From NCBI GenBank assembly GCA_006226895.1, contig SBFN01000255.1, forward strand, positions 1-9,032: a stretch of 9,032 bases of DNA, in the 5' to 3' direction. The translations under genes and the position numbers were made by a program. The DNA comes from Deltaproteobacteria bacterium. Its GTDB lineage: Bacteria; Desulfobacterota; Desulfuromonadia; Desulfuromonadales; BM103. Every line of letters starts with the position of its first letter. Positions within the stretch are counted from its first letter, which is position 1. Below, piece by piece: positions 1 to 7,472 of this stretch. The notes under the pieces were generated by a model. The model saw only the letters and a list, made by a program, of their open reading frames with translations. It had not been told where the DNA came from and made no database searches.

Positions 1-774
1 CGTGAATCCAACTCACTCACGGTTGAGAAAAATCGACGCACTTTGATCGTTCTCCACTTTGTATCACCAGAGCCTGATCCGCCTGACGGACCTCTTGTGA
101 CGATTATCATGGATGATCTTGGCAGGAGCCTTTACACGGCAGAAGCACTTCTGGCGTTGCCGCAAGCGGTGACCTTTGCAATCCTTCCCGGAGAGGCTCA
201 GGCTGTTCAGGTTGCCGAACTCGCTTATGCCGGTGACCGTGAAGTCATGTTGCACACACCGATGGAACCTCAAGGCTATCCTGCTGTTAATCCAGGAGAA
301 GATGCTCTTTTTGTAGATTATAGTGATAAAGAGATTCGCAGACGTTTAGATCAATTTTTGGCGTATATCCCTCATGTTACCGGCATCAACAATCATATGG
401 GGTCGCGTTTTACGGAAGATGCCAGAGCTTTGACGCCGGTTATGGAAAGTCTCCAGGAAAAAGGCTTGTTCTTTGTTGACAGCCGAACCACAGGCCGCAC
501 GCTGGCCGCTGAGACCGCACGCCGTTACAATGTCCCAACGATGGCTCGTGATGTCTTTCTGGATAATGTCGCCGAGGTCGATGCGATTGTGACGCAAATA
601 CAGAAATTGGAGGCTAAGGCACGCAAGCAGGGCATGGCGATTGGTATCTGCCACCCGTATCCGGAGACGTTGGAGGCCCTGCGCAGAGAGCTTCCCGGTT
701 TGGCAGAACGCGGCATCTCGCTGGTGCCGGTTTCAGTCCTGTTGCAGAAACAAGCTTTGGCTCAGGGGAGCTGA
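1..774 (+). CDS. Divergent polysaccharide deacetylase family protein (YibQ/DUF610), 5' partial
   Basis: The reading frame is open to the left edge, so the true start lies outside the window; a TTG at 43 is only the first possible start codon inside it. The visible part covers essentially the whole catalytic-like domain of the divergent polysaccharide deacetylase family (NodB-like barrel): an IIMDDLG strand with paired Asp at 112-117, a HTPMEP motif at 253-270, an INNHMGS motif at 385-405, a LFFVDSRT segment near 466-489, an RDVFLDN segment near 547-567 and a CHPYPETL motif from 649. The base before the last His motif is Cys, where I remember Gly in most relatives. Family members are usually exported or membrane-anchored, and their substrate is not established; the signal or anchor would be upstream of the window. 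The last codons overlap the convergent ATPase gene by 13 bases. The family call is firm; the enzymatic activity is not. Confidence 0.9.
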   Translation, partial: RESNSLTVEKNRRTLIVLHFVSPEPDPPDGPLVTIIMDDLGRSLYTAEALLALPQAVTFAILPGEAQAVQVAELAYAGDREVMLHTPMEPQGYPAVNPGEDALFVDYSDKEIRRRLDQFLAYIPHVTGINNHMGSRFTEDARALTPVMESLQEKGLFFVDSRTTGRTLAAETARRYNVPTMARDVFLDNVAEVDAIVTQIQKLEAKARKQGMAIGICHPYPETLEALRRELPGLAERGISLVPVSVLLQKQALAQGS

Positions 775-2162
775 GTTCCGACCTTGTTCATAATGGCGGA
801 AAAATTTGCATAGTTCTGATCGTAGAGGATTTCTTCCGGGAGATCGGAGCTGACTTTACGCAAAAGCAGGAATTCGTCTTCAAGTCGTCCCTGATCGTTA
901 AAGAGCGTTCTCTCGAGAAGCGGAAAGAGGTCTGATCTTTCTTTGGAGAGCAGGCGCTTTTCGAACTCCTGTAGCTCGATCGTTTTGTGCGAGACTTCCA
1001 ATCCGCTATCGTCGAAACGATAGAAAGACAGCTTTTGTTGATAGAAGTTTTTCGTGTGCGGTGCTCTTTGCAAGAGGAAATAGGACCTTTGCGCTGATTC
1101 GCGAAACAATTCCCAAACCGGGTCATGCGTTTCAATGGAGCGTTTTGCGCCATAAAAATAACGGAAAATCAGGCCGGTAAAACATTCCTCCTCAATGAAG
1201 CCAGAGACCTTCAGAGTTGAGGTTTGAGCGAAATAGCCGGCCATGCCGATGCTCTCTTTGCTGACGAGAGGGTTGCCGCAGACCAGGCAGTTGGTTTTGA
1301 GGTTGCTGCGCCGCAATTCGTAAGCACCCTGATGCTCTACTTCGGCCTCGGCCATATCTTTACGATACTCATCCAGTCGCCTTGTCTCCGTGTCGAGCGT
1401 GTTCAGGTAAACCTGGCGGGCGATGTGGGTCATCTGTAGATGGACTTCGGTATGGCGGCCGTGACTGAGGATCGGATAGATCTTGCCTTCGGGGTTGGTG
1501 TTGAGTGACTCTACCTTGGGGCTTTTGGCAATGAAGCCTTCCATGCAACGATAGCCGCGGTTGATGGCATAAGCTTTCAATAACTGGTAGGGGTCACTAA
1601 AGGGCCCGTCAAAGTGAATACGGCCATCGACCAGACAGGGGAGGATACGTAATGGCCGCCGCGAGATGCCATGTGAGTCGAAGAACTCGTAGATGTGCCG
1701 GCAGTTGTCCATGGAGGGCGCGTCTTTGACCGGCACGATCACACGGTCTGCGGCATAAAGTGCACTCTGGGTGAAAATATCCAGATCGGGGCGCGTATCA
1801 ATAATGATGATGCCGCCAAGAGATGACTTTGCCAAAGCACGGGCCAGTGCTGTAGGGTCATCAAGCTCTCGCCGCATGATGTGCAGCTGTTTACTGGATG
1901 GAATATACTGGACGCCATATTCCCCGGTCTCTATCAGCTCGTCAGGGTTGCTGCCGGTGAAGAGGCCCGAGACATCTCCTCGCTCTGCTTGCCGGTTTAT
2001 CCTGAACATTTGGTCGACCGAGAAGTGGTTGTCAAAGCTCAGCAAGGTGACGGGAAGATCTTCGTGAAGGGCTTTCAGGTAGATGGCAAGGTTCGTTGCC
2101 AGGGTGGTCTTGCCGACCCCGCCTTTTTCACTTGAAATTGTTACAATGTATGGTGCAGACAT
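762..2162 (-). CDS. ParA/MinD-type P-loop ATPase with unknown Cys-containing C-terminal module
   Basis: A 466-residue protein. Residues 1 to about 250 form a ParA/MinD/SIMIBI ATPase domain: deviant Walker A KGGVGKTT at 13-20 with signature Lys13 and Lys18, an A' box around 38-46, and Walker B IIIIDTRP at 118-125 (Asp122), followed by a typical strand ending VIVPVKD at 141-147. In the A' box the usual DxD is S-F-D: the first Asp is Ser42 and the second, catalytic in MinD and Soj, is kept as Asp44. A charged, probably helical linker (about 255-285) leads to a C-terminal region of about 175 residues that I do not recognise, with one CxxC pair (Cys292, Cys295) and Cys327. ParA proteins are normally about 250-300 residues, so this is an extended form. 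The ATG at 2160-2162 has AAGGGA five bases upstream and a good promoter. No parB or parS-like partner is visible, so a role in plasmid or chromosome partition is not supported; positioning of another cell component is possible. Confidence 0.85.
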   Translation of the reverse strand: MSAPYIVTISSEKGGVGKTTLATNLAIYLKALHEDLPVTLLSFDNHFSVDQMFRINRQAERGDVSGLFTGSNPDELIETGEYGVQYIPSSKQLHIMRRELDDPTALARALAKSSLGGIIIIDTRPDLDIFTQSALYAADRVIVPVKDAPSMDNCRHIYEFFDSHGISRRPLRILPCLVDGRIHFDGPFSDPYQLLKAYAINRGYRCMEGFIAKSPKVESLNTNPEGKIYPILSHGRHTEVHLQMTHIARQVYLNTLDTETRRLDEYRKDMAEAEVEHQGAYELRRSNLKTNCLVCGNPLVSKESIGMAGYFAQTSTLKVSGFIEEECFTGLIFRYFYGAKRSIETHDPVWELFRESAQRSYFLLQRAPHTKNFYQQKLSFYRFDDSGLEVSHKTIELQEFEKRLLSKERSDLFPLLERTLFNDQGRLEDEFLLLRKVSSDLPEEILYDQNYANFSAIMNKVGTQLP

Positions 2163-2167
2163 AAGAT

Positions 2168-2173
2168 TCCCTT
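2168..2173 (-). promoter_or_regulatory. Ribosome binding site of the ParA-like ATPase gene
   Basis: Reading on the minus strand, AAGGGA lies five bases before the ATG at 2162. The spacing is good and it fixes the start of the ATPase immediately before its P-loop strand. Confidence 0.6.
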
Positions 2174-2192
2174 GTTAATTCAGGCTCGCCAA

Positions 2193-2221
2193 TATATAGG
2201 GTTAAATTGATGAAAAGTCAA
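2193..2221 (-). promoter_or_regulatory. Sigma-70-like promoter of the ParA-like ATPase gene
   Basis: On the minus strand a -35 box TTGACT (2216-2221, five of six consensus bases) is followed after exactly 17 bases by TATATA (2193-2198), which continues into TATATT. Transcription would start near 2185, giving a leader of roughly 20-25 bases that contains the ribosome binding site. This is a pattern match only. Confidence 0.5.
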
Positions 2222-2253
2222 ATAAAAACCACAAGATATGGGGTGTGTAGCAA

Positions 2254-3453
2254 GTGACAGAAGCCCCTTCCAAATTATCAGTCAGTGGGTTGGTTGAACT
2301 CCTGCAGGACGTCGTAGAAACTAATTTTGTCACCGTGACGGTCGAGGGCGAAATCTCTAATTTTGCCGCACCCGCTTCAGGCCACTGGTATTTTACACTC
2401 AAGGACAGTGGCGCACAGTTGCGGGGAGTCATGTTCCGCAGCCGAAACCGTCTTGTCGAGCGTCCCCCGCAAGATGGTGCTCAGGTAGTCTGCTCTGGAA
2501 CCGTGACTGTTTACGTCGCACGCGGAGAGATGCAACTGGTCGTTGATAATTTAACTCAGGCGGGGCAAGGCCAGCTGCAGGCGGCCTTTGCAGCTCTTAA
2601 GGTGAAACTGGCGGCCGAAGGTTTGTTCTCCGCTGAGCGTAAGCGGCCTTTGCCGGCCTTTCCGCAAACCGTTGGTATTGTCACTTCGGCAACAGGGGCT
2701 GCTGTCCATGATATCTGCAATGTTTTGCGCCGACGCGCGCCCGATATCCATTTGCTGCTGCGGCCCGTCAAGGTTCAGGGAGATGATGCTGCTGTAGAGA
2801 TCGCTGAAGCGATTTCTGATTTGAATCAGTACGGTGGCCTGGATGTCCTGATCGTTGGCCGAGGCGGCGGCTCTCTGGAGGACTTGTGGGCCTTTAACGA
2901 AGAAGTTGTTGCCCGGGCTATCGCGGCTTCTGATATCCCTGTTATTTCAGCTGTCGGCCATGAAACGGACTTTACCATTGCTGACTTTGTCTCTGATTTA
3001 CGTGCACCGACGCCCAGTGCTGCAGCAGAACTCGTTGCCAGGAACAGACAAGAGTTGGAGGCCCACCTTGATCACCTGATCATCAGGTTGCAATCACGGC
3101 TTGCTCAATCCGTTGCTTTGATCGCCGAGCGCCTCACCGGCCTTGAAAACCGACTTAAACTGAGTTCACGAGATTTTGTCAGTTTGCCCGACAATGTTAA
3201 CGACCTCATGAACAGGCTTGACTTGGCCATGAGCTCCAGAATGCGCCAGTATTCAGAGGTGTTGGGACTTTCTGCCGCACAACTCAATGCTTTGTCTCCT
3301 TTGCTGCAACTGGATCGTGGTTACGTGATTGCCAGTAAGGAGGACTCCGGAGGAGGGCTTGTCTCCGCCGAAGATCTGGAAAGAGGCGATCTCCTCTGGT
3401 TGCGCTTTGCCAGAGGACAGGTACGTGCCAGGGTGGAGGACGTCGATTTATGA
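2254..3453 (+). CDS. xseA: Exodeoxyribonuclease VII large subunit
   Basis: XseA is the catalytic subunit of exonuclease VII, which with several XseB subunits degrades single-stranded DNA from both ends in the cytoplasm. At 399 residues it is shorter than the E. coli protein (about 456), with the difference apparently in the helical coiled-coil part. An N-terminal OB-fold (about 8-105) contains VEGEISNF and SGHWYFTLKD; the catalytic domain follows with TSATGAAVHD at 144-153, VGRGGGSLEDLW from 201 and SAVGHETDF around 232-240 (His236), then the LRAPTPSAAAE motif. The 260-350 region is helical. The GTG at 2254 is the first possible start, because an in-frame TAG sits at 2248-2250, and the family-typical LSVSGLVELL begins at residue 8. 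The ribosome binding site is weak (GGGG at 2240-2243). It is the first gene of the plus-strand operon; its stop overlaps the next start as ATGA. Confidence 0.97.
   Translation: MTEAPSKLSVSGLVELLQDVVETNFVTVTVEGEISNFAAPASGHWYFTLKDSGAQLRGVMFRSRNRLVERPPQDGAQVVCSGTVTVYVARGEMQLVVDNLTQAGQGQLQAAFAALKVKLAAEGLFSAERKRPLPAFPQTVGIVTSATGAAVHDICNVLRRRAPDIHLLLRPVKVQGDDAAVEIAEAISDLNQYGGLDVLIVGRGGGSLEDLWAFNEEVVARAIAASDIPVISAVGHETDFTIADFVSDLRAPTPSAAAELVARNRQELEAHLDHLIIRLQSRLAQSVALIAERLTGLENRLKLSSRDFVSLPDNVNDLMNRLDLAMSSRMRQYSEVLGLSAAQLNALSPLLQLDRGYVIASKEDSGGGLVSAEDLERGDLLWLRFARGQVRARVEDVDL
3435..3440 (+). promoter_or_regulatory. Ribosome binding site of the M23 peptidase gene
   Basis: GGAGGA lies nine bases before the ATG at 3450, inside the end of xseA. 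With the ATGA stop-start overlap it points to translational coupling with xseA. Confidence 0.6.
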
Positions 3454-4292
3454 GGCATATTTTTCTTTCACTGTTGCTTTTGTTTCTCCTGGTTCCTTCG
3501 GCTTTCAGTGGCGAGCTGTCTCTGCGTTCCGAGCAGGTTAATAATGGTGAGGCGGCTGTGCTGCAGTGGCAGGGAGAACCTCTCTCCTTTGGCGTGGTGC
3601 GTTTTAACGAGGACGTCTACTACCTCTACCCAGACAGTGATGGTGCTATTGCCTTGCTGCCTGTCGGCCTGGACTTCGCCGCTGGTCATTATCCTATTAT
3701 CGCTGCTATGGTGGATTTACAGGGGCAAACTTCAACTACAGAAATATTGTTGACTGTTGTCAATAAAGAGCGGCCCGAAGAGAAACTGACTCTGCCAGAA
3801 CGCATGGTCACGCCGGGCAAGAAAGACAGTGCGCGGATCAGCCTGGAACGCAATGAACTCAATGGAATTTTTGCGAGGAGGTCTCCACGTTTCTGGACAA
3901 CCTTCGAGAAACCGGTCGGCGATGCTGTCAGTAGTGTCTTCGGCAAGCGCAGAGTGTTGAATGGCAAGCCCAAGGCGCCTCATAGCGGCACGGATTTTCG
4001 CAGCCCCTCGGGAACGCCTGTGCGTCCGATCAGCAATGGTCGCGTGGCCCTGGTCTCTGATCTGTTTTATACCGGTAACACGGTTGTTATTGACCACGGC
4101 GAAGGGTTATTCTCTCTCTATGCCCACCTCTCTGAAGTTCTGGTGGAAGAAGGGCATGACTTGCTCGTCACTGACGTCCTGGGCAAAGTGGGAAGCACAG
4201 GGCGATCAACAGGGGCGCATCTGCATTTGACAGTGAAACTGTTTGGAGAACGGATTGACCCTCTCGCTCTGTTGGCTGCGTTTAAAGATTAA
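3450..4292 (+). CDS. Exported M23 (LytM-type) metallopeptidase
   Basis: A 280-residue protein with an N-terminal signal sequence: MRH, a hydrophobic core (about 4-15), and a likely cleavage after AFS at residue 20. Residues 21 to about 125 are probably a beta-rich domain without a motif I can name. The C-terminal LytM/M23 domain (about 150-278) is complete: zinc ligands His178 and Asp182 in HSGTD and His259 in HLH, with catalytic His226 (YAHL) and His257. The intact set predicts an active zinc endopeptidase acting on peptidoglycan cross-links in the periplasm, rather than an inactive EnvC/NlpD-type activator. There are no LysM repeats. Its start overlaps the xseA stop by four bases and xseB follows after a short gap, so it is encoded inside the exonuclease VII operon. 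The substrate and cellular role (growth, division or remodelling) cannot be told from the sequence. Confidence 0.93.
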   Translation: MRHIFLSLLLLFLLVPSAFSGELSLRSEQVNNGEAAVLQWQGEPLSFGVVRFNEDVYYLYPDSDGAIALLPVGLDFAAGHYPIIAAMVDLQGQTSTTEILLTVVNKERPEEKLTLPERMVTPGKKDSARISLERNELNGIFARRSPRFWTTFEKPVGDAVSSVFGKRRVLNGKPKAPHSGTDFRSPSGTPVRPISNGRVALVSDLFYTGNTVVIDHGEGLFSLYAHLSEVLVEEGHDLLVTDVLGKVGSTGRSTGAHLHLTVKLFGERIDPLALLAAFKD

Positions 4293-4297
4293 GTTGC

Positions 4298-4330
4298 TTG
4301 ACACTATGCTTACGAGCGTGGTGTTTTACG
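4298..4330 (+). promoter_or_regulatory. Possible internal promoter before xseB (-35 only)
   Basis: A perfect TTGACA lies at 4298-4303 in the 54-base gap between the peptidase gene and xseB. No convincing -10 box follows at 16-18 bases; the best AT-rich stretch, TTTTAC at 4324-4329, is 20 bases away. It may be a weak or regulated internal promoter for xseB-ispA-dxs, or chance. Confidence 0.25.
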
Positions 4331-4335
4331 GATGG

Positions 4336-4341
4336 AAGGAG
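4336..4341 (+). promoter_or_regulatory. Ribosome binding site that sets the xseB start
   Basis: AAGGAG is followed by five bases and the ATG at 4347. The in-frame ATG at 4332 has no such site and would place the motif inside the gene, so the start at 4347 is preferred. Confidence 0.7.
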
Positions 4342-4346
4342 TCGGA

Positions 4347-4586
4347 ATGCCTGAAGAAATGACATTTGAACAAGCGCTGAAAAGTCTAGAGGAAGCCGTT
4401 GCCCAACTTGAGAAGGGCCAGATGCCACTGGACGAGTCTCTTGATTGTTTTGAGGCGGGCGTGCAAAGCGCCAACCTGTGCCGTAAAAAACTACAGGCAG
4501 TCGAGTCTCGTATCGAAACGTTAATGAAAAATGCTGATGGTTCGTTTATGACGGAGCCTTTTGGCGAAGATGACGGCCAGGACTGA
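4347..4586 (+). CDS. xseB: Exodeoxyribonuclease VII small subunit
   Basis: A 79-residue protein, the usual size for XseB (E. coli about 80). It shows the family pattern: MTFEQALKSLEEAVAQLEKG, then the MPLDESLDCFEAGV segment and a second helix with CRKKLQAVESRIE. XseB has no catalytic site; several copies coat the long helical region of XseA to form active exonuclease VII. The acidic tail after residue 65 is typical of a disordered end. An in-frame ATG at 4332 would add five residues, but the strong ribosome binding site favours 4347. xseA is two genes upstream, with the peptidase gene in between. Next comes ispA, the same xseB-ispA-dxs order as in E. coli. Confidence 0.95.
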   Translation: MPEEMTFEQALKSLEEAVAQLEKGQMPLDESLDCFEAGVQSANLCRKKLQAVESRIETLMKNADGSFMTEPFGEDDGQD

Positions 4587-4593
4587 TCAACCC

Positions 4594-5484
4594 ATGGACC
4601 TCAAGGAATATCTTGGCAATCGTTCTGCACTCGTTGATCAGGCCATGGAGAAATATCTTCCCTCCGGGGACAGGATGCCCCAATCGTTGCATCAGTCGAT
4701 GCGCTACTCGGTTTTTGCCGGTGGTAAGCGTTTGCGGCCGATTCTTATGATTGCCGCTTGCGAGGCCGTTGGTGGTTCTGCTCAGGAGGTTCTTCATGCG
4801 GCTTGTGCACTGGAGATGATTCATACTTACTCTCTTGTCCATGACGACCTGCCGGTCATGGACGATGATGACTTTCGACGTGGGCGCCCCACAAATCACA
4901 AGGTTTATGGCGAGGCGACAGCAGTCCTTGCCGGTGATGCGCTTTTGACCGAGGCTTTTCGACTCTTGGCCGATGCGAAGGCCAACTCCGGAGTCTCAGC
5001 AGAAAAAGCCCTGCGGGTGATAGAAATTCTGGCACGTTACGCCGGCTCGCAAGGTATGGTTGGTGGTCAGGTTGTCGACATGGAGTCTGAAGGCAAGGAG
5101 ATAGACTTTCCGACTCTTGAATATATTCATACCCACAAGACGGGAGCCTTGATCCTGGCCTCTGTCCAGGTTGGTTCTCTGCTTGGTGGCGGTGATGAAG
5201 AGCAGTTTGCCGCTTTAACCCGATTTGGAGGTGCAGCCGGATTGGCTTTTCAGATCGCAGATGATATTCTGGACGTCGTCGGTGAACAGGCTGATTTAGG
5301 TAAGGATATCGGTAGTGATCAGGAACGCGGCAAAGCGACCTATCCGGCACTGCTTGGTGTCTCCGACGCACGAATACGAGCCAGTGAGCTTTGTGCCATT
5401 GCCGTTGACGCCCTGGCACCACTTGGTGACAAAGCGGCAACTTTGCAGTCTCTGGCCCGTTATATTGTTGATCGAAGCTCTTAA
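4594..5484 (+). CDS. ispA: Farnesyl diphosphate synthase (polyprenyl synthetase family)
   Basis: IspA condenses dimethylallyl and isopentenyl diphosphate to geranyl and then farnesyl diphosphate in the cytoplasm. With the ATG at 4594 the protein has 296 residues, close to E. coli IspA (299). The first aspartate-rich motif DDLPVMD is at 84-90, followed by [13 protein letters not shown]; its four-residue gap between DD and D is typical of bacterial type II farnesyl synthases. GGKRLRP binds diphosphate near residue 45, HTHKTG lies mid-protein, and the second aspartate-rich motif DDILD is at 223-227. Start choice: in-frame TTG 4561 and ATG 4570 would overlap xseB, whereas 4594 leaves a seven-base gap, and the MDLKEYL beginning looks natural for the family; AGGA at 4579-4582 is an 11-base-distant ribosome site. 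Geranylgeranyl synthase is a less likely alternative, as chain length is inferred only from the motif. Confidence 0.93.
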   Translation: MDLKEYLGNRSALVDQAMEKYLPSGDRMPQSLHQSMRYSVFAGGKRLRPILMIAACEAVGGSAQEVLHAACALEMIHTYSLVHDDLPVMDDDDFRRGRPTNHKVYGEATAVLAGDALLTEAFRLLADAKANSGVSAEKALRVIEILARYAGSQGMVGGQVVDMESEGKEIDFPTLEYIHTHKTGALILASVQVGSLLGGGDEEQFAALTRFGGAAGLAFQIADDILDVVGEQADLGKDIGSDQERGKATYPALLGVSDARIRASELCAIAVDALAPLGDKAATLQSLARYIVDRSS

Positions 5485-5513
5485 AGAAACCTTTTGAATA
5501 TTATGTGGTGAAT

Positions 5514-7385
5514 ATGTCCGAGTTATTGAAACAGGAAAATCCTATAGCGGCGTTGAAAGCTCTTCCGGAAGACCAGTTGCCGAAACTGGCGCAGGAGCTT
5601 CGGGACGTTATTGTCAAAACGGTCGCTGAAACAGGTGGGCATTTGGGCAGTTCTCTCGGCGTCATCGAGTTAACGATTGCACTACATCGGATCTTTGACT
5701 CTCCCAAAGACAAGATTGTCTGGGATGTCGGTCATCAGGCCTATGCCCACAAGTTGTTGACCGGCCGTTATGAACGATTCAATACCCTAAGGCAGCTGGA
5801 TGGTGTTAGTGGTTTTCCTAAATGCAGCGAGAGCGAGCACGATGCTTTTGGTGTCGGCCATTCCAGCACCTCGATTTCGGCGGCGCTCGGTATGGCAACT
5901 GCACGAGATGCCAACGGCAGCGATGAGAAAATTGTTGCTGTTATCGGTGATGGCTCCCTGACCGCTGGCATGGCATTCGAAGCTCTGAACCAGGCGGGGC
6001 ACCTTAAAAAAGATCTGCTCGTCATCCTCAACGACAACGAAATGTCGATTTCTCCCAATGTTGGCGCGCTCTCCTCTTTTTTTAACCGTCAGTTGACGTC
6101 CGATTTTTTCGTGCGGCTAAAGCGGGAAACGGAAAATTTTCTCGATAGCGTGCCTAAAATTGGAAAAGACTTGCGACGCCTGGCGAAAAAAGCAGAGGAG
6201 GCAGTGAAAGGGTTTTTAACTCCCGGAATGCTTTTTGAGGCTTTTGATTTTGATTACGTCGGTCCGATTGATGGACATAAACTCGAAGAGTTGCTGCCGA
6301 CACTGGAAAATATTACCCATATGGATGGGCCGGTTCTCATGCACGTGGTGACCAAGAAGGGCAAGGGCTATCCCCCAGCTGAAGAAAGCCCGCATCTTTA
6401 TCACGGCGTCGGACCTTTTGACCCGGCTACGGGTGAAATCAAGAAAGGAAGCCCCGGTCCGCCGAGTTACACTGCGGTCTTCGGACAAACCCTGACCGAT
6501 CTGGCGGAGAAAGATGAGCGTATCGTCGCCATCACGGCAGCTATGCTCGAGGGAACCGGGCTCGCTCCCTTCGCCGAAAAGTTTCCGGACCGCTGCTTCG
6601 ACGTCGGGATTGCCGAGCAGCATGCGGTTACCTATGCCGCCGGCATGGCGACCCTTGGGATCAAGCCGGTTCTGGCTATCTATTCAACGTTCCTGCAACG
6701 CGCTTACGACAATGTTTTGCATGATATCTGCTTGCAGAACCTTCCGGTGACCTTTGCTCTTGATCGGGGGGGGCTTGTGGGTGCCGATGGGCCGACACAT
6801 CATGGTGTTTTCGATCTTTCTTATCTGCGACACATTCCGAACCTGGTCTTTATGATCCCTCGGGATGAAAATTATTTGCGGCATTCAATGGCAACGGCGT
6901 TTGCTTATGATGGCCCCTTCGCTTTCCGTTACCCGAGAGGTTCGGGTACCGGTGTTGCATCCGAAGAACCGCGTGAGTTAACGATTGGAAAGGCCGAAAA
7001 GTTACGCGAGGGCAAGGATGGCGTTATCTTCGCTGTGGGAGCTCTGGTAGAAGAAGCCATGGCGGCGGCTGAGGTTCTGGTCGATGAAGGCATTCAGGTT
7101 GCTGTTGTTGACCCTGTTTTTCTCAAGCCTCTGGATCGGGGCCTGTTGGTTGCCGAAGCTACAGAGAGCGGTTTTGTCTTTACTCTTGAAGAGAATGTTC
7201 TGGAGGGTGGCTTCGGTTCCGCGGTTCTGGAAATGCTTTCTGATGCCGGAGTTCATGTGCCGGTTACGAGAATCGGTCTTCCCGATAAATTTGTTGAGCA
7301 AGGCAGCCAGCCTGAATTGCGATCCCGGTATGGAATTGATGCTGCAGGTGTCGTTAAGGTCATCATGAAGGCTTTAAAGACCTAG
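5514..7385 (+). CDS. dxs: 1-deoxy-D-xylulose-5-phosphate synthase
   Basis: Dxs joins pyruvate and glyceraldehyde 3-phosphate with loss of CO2, using thiamine diphosphate and Mg2+, in the first step of the MEP isoprenoid pathway; it also feeds thiamine and pyridoxal synthesis. With the ATG at 5514 the protein has 623 residues, normal for the family. Motifs: GGHLGSSLG near 43-51 with the conserved active-site His, the cofactor site [10 protein letters not shown] from Gly145 ending at NDN 173-175, the transketolase-type catalytic Glu368 in GIAEQHA, then [15 protein letters not shown] and a C-terminal transketolase domain ending with [13 protein letters not shown] codons at 5505 and 5508 are in frame and could start it, adding up to three residues; none of the options has a strong ribosome site. 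It lies 29 bases after ispA and just before a strong terminator, so it is the last gene of the operon. A run of eight G occurs at 6766-6773. Confidence 0.97.
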   Translation: MSELLKQENPIAALKALPEDQLPKLAQELRDVIVKTVAETGGHLGSSLGVIELTIALHRIFDSPKDKIVWDVGHQAYAHKLLTGRYERFNTLRQLDGVSGFPKCSESEHDAFGVGHSSTSISAALGMATARDANGSDEKIVAVIGDGSLTAGMAFEALNQAGHLKKDLLVILNDNEMSISPNVGALSSFFNRQLTSDFFVRLKRETENFLDSVPKIGKDLRRLAKKAEEAVKGFLTPGMLFEAFDFDYVGPIDGHKLEELLPTLENITHMDGPVLMHVVTKKGKGYPPAEESPHLYHGVGPFDPATGEIKKGSPGPPSYTAVFGQTLTDLAEKDERIVAITAAMLEGTGLAPFAEKFPDRCFDVGIAEQHAVTYAAGMATLGIKPVLAIYSTFLQRAYDNVLHDICLQNLPVTFALDRGGLVGADGPTHHGVFDLSYLRHIPNLVFMIPRDENYLRHSMATAFAYDGPFAFRYPRGSGTGVASEEPRELTIGKAEKLREGKDGVIFAVGALVEEAMAAAEVLVDEGIQVAVVDPVFLKPLDRGLLVAEATESGFVFTLEENVLEGGFGSAVLEMLSDAGVHVPVTRIGLPDKFVEQGSQPELRSRYGIDAAGVVKVIMKALKT

Positions 7386-7410
7386 TATTAAGAAACCAGG
7401 CTTTAAATTA

Positions 7411-7447
7411 AGAAGGGGGGACAGAATTTCTGTCCCCCCTTCTTTTT
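7411..7447 (+). terminator. Intrinsic terminator after dxs
   Basis: A perfect 14-base inverted repeat (7411-7424 and 7430-7443) containing six G-C pairs in a row, with a five-base loop, is followed by TTTTT at 7443-7447. It lies 25 bases after the dxs stop and ends the plus-strand operon. It sits between convergent genes; on the minus strand the stem is followed by a poorer T-rich stretch (TTCTTAATTT), so termination of the receiver-GAF transcript there is possible but weaker. Confidence 0.9.
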
Positions 7448-7472
7448 GATTCATGTTCAGTTTTTATCCTAG

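Noticed and set aside
788..1153. 121-codon minus-strand open frame inside the ParA-like gene
   Set aside because: It is in another frame of the same strand as the ATPase gene, has a composition rich in Lys, Arg and Ser, and no separate ribosome site; the ATPase frame is continuous through it.
762..2162. Chromosome or plasmid partition locus (parAB)
   Set aside because: Only a ParA-like gene is present: no ParB-like gene beside it, no repeated parS-like palindromes, and the protein is much longer than a standard ParA.
3335..3365. Purine-rich AAGGAGG and GGAGGAGGG stretches near the xseA 3' end as a start signal for a small overlapping gene
   Set aside because: No start codon at proper spacing leads to a frame with convincing coding features; the stretch simply encodes a Glu-Asp-Ser-Gly-Gly-Gly loop of XseA.
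3732..4097. 121-codon minus-strand open frame opposite the M23 peptidase gene
   Set aside because: The plus strand encodes an intact M23 domain with all active-site residues, and the reverse translation has no family features.
4299..4314. Sigma-54-like promoter (TGACAC, five bases, TTAC) before xseB
   Set aside because: Both the GG of the -24 element and the GC of the -12 element are changed, and these are the least variable positions of that promoter class.
4856..5440. 194-codon minus-strand open frame opposite ispA
   Set aside because: Its translation is rich in His, Arg, Pro and Gln without any domain-like pattern, and it lies wholly opposite a well-supported ispA; it is a shadow of the codon usage there.
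6216..6623. 135-codon minus-strand open frame opposite dxs
   Set aside because: It shows no recognisable motif and lies opposite conserved parts of dxs.
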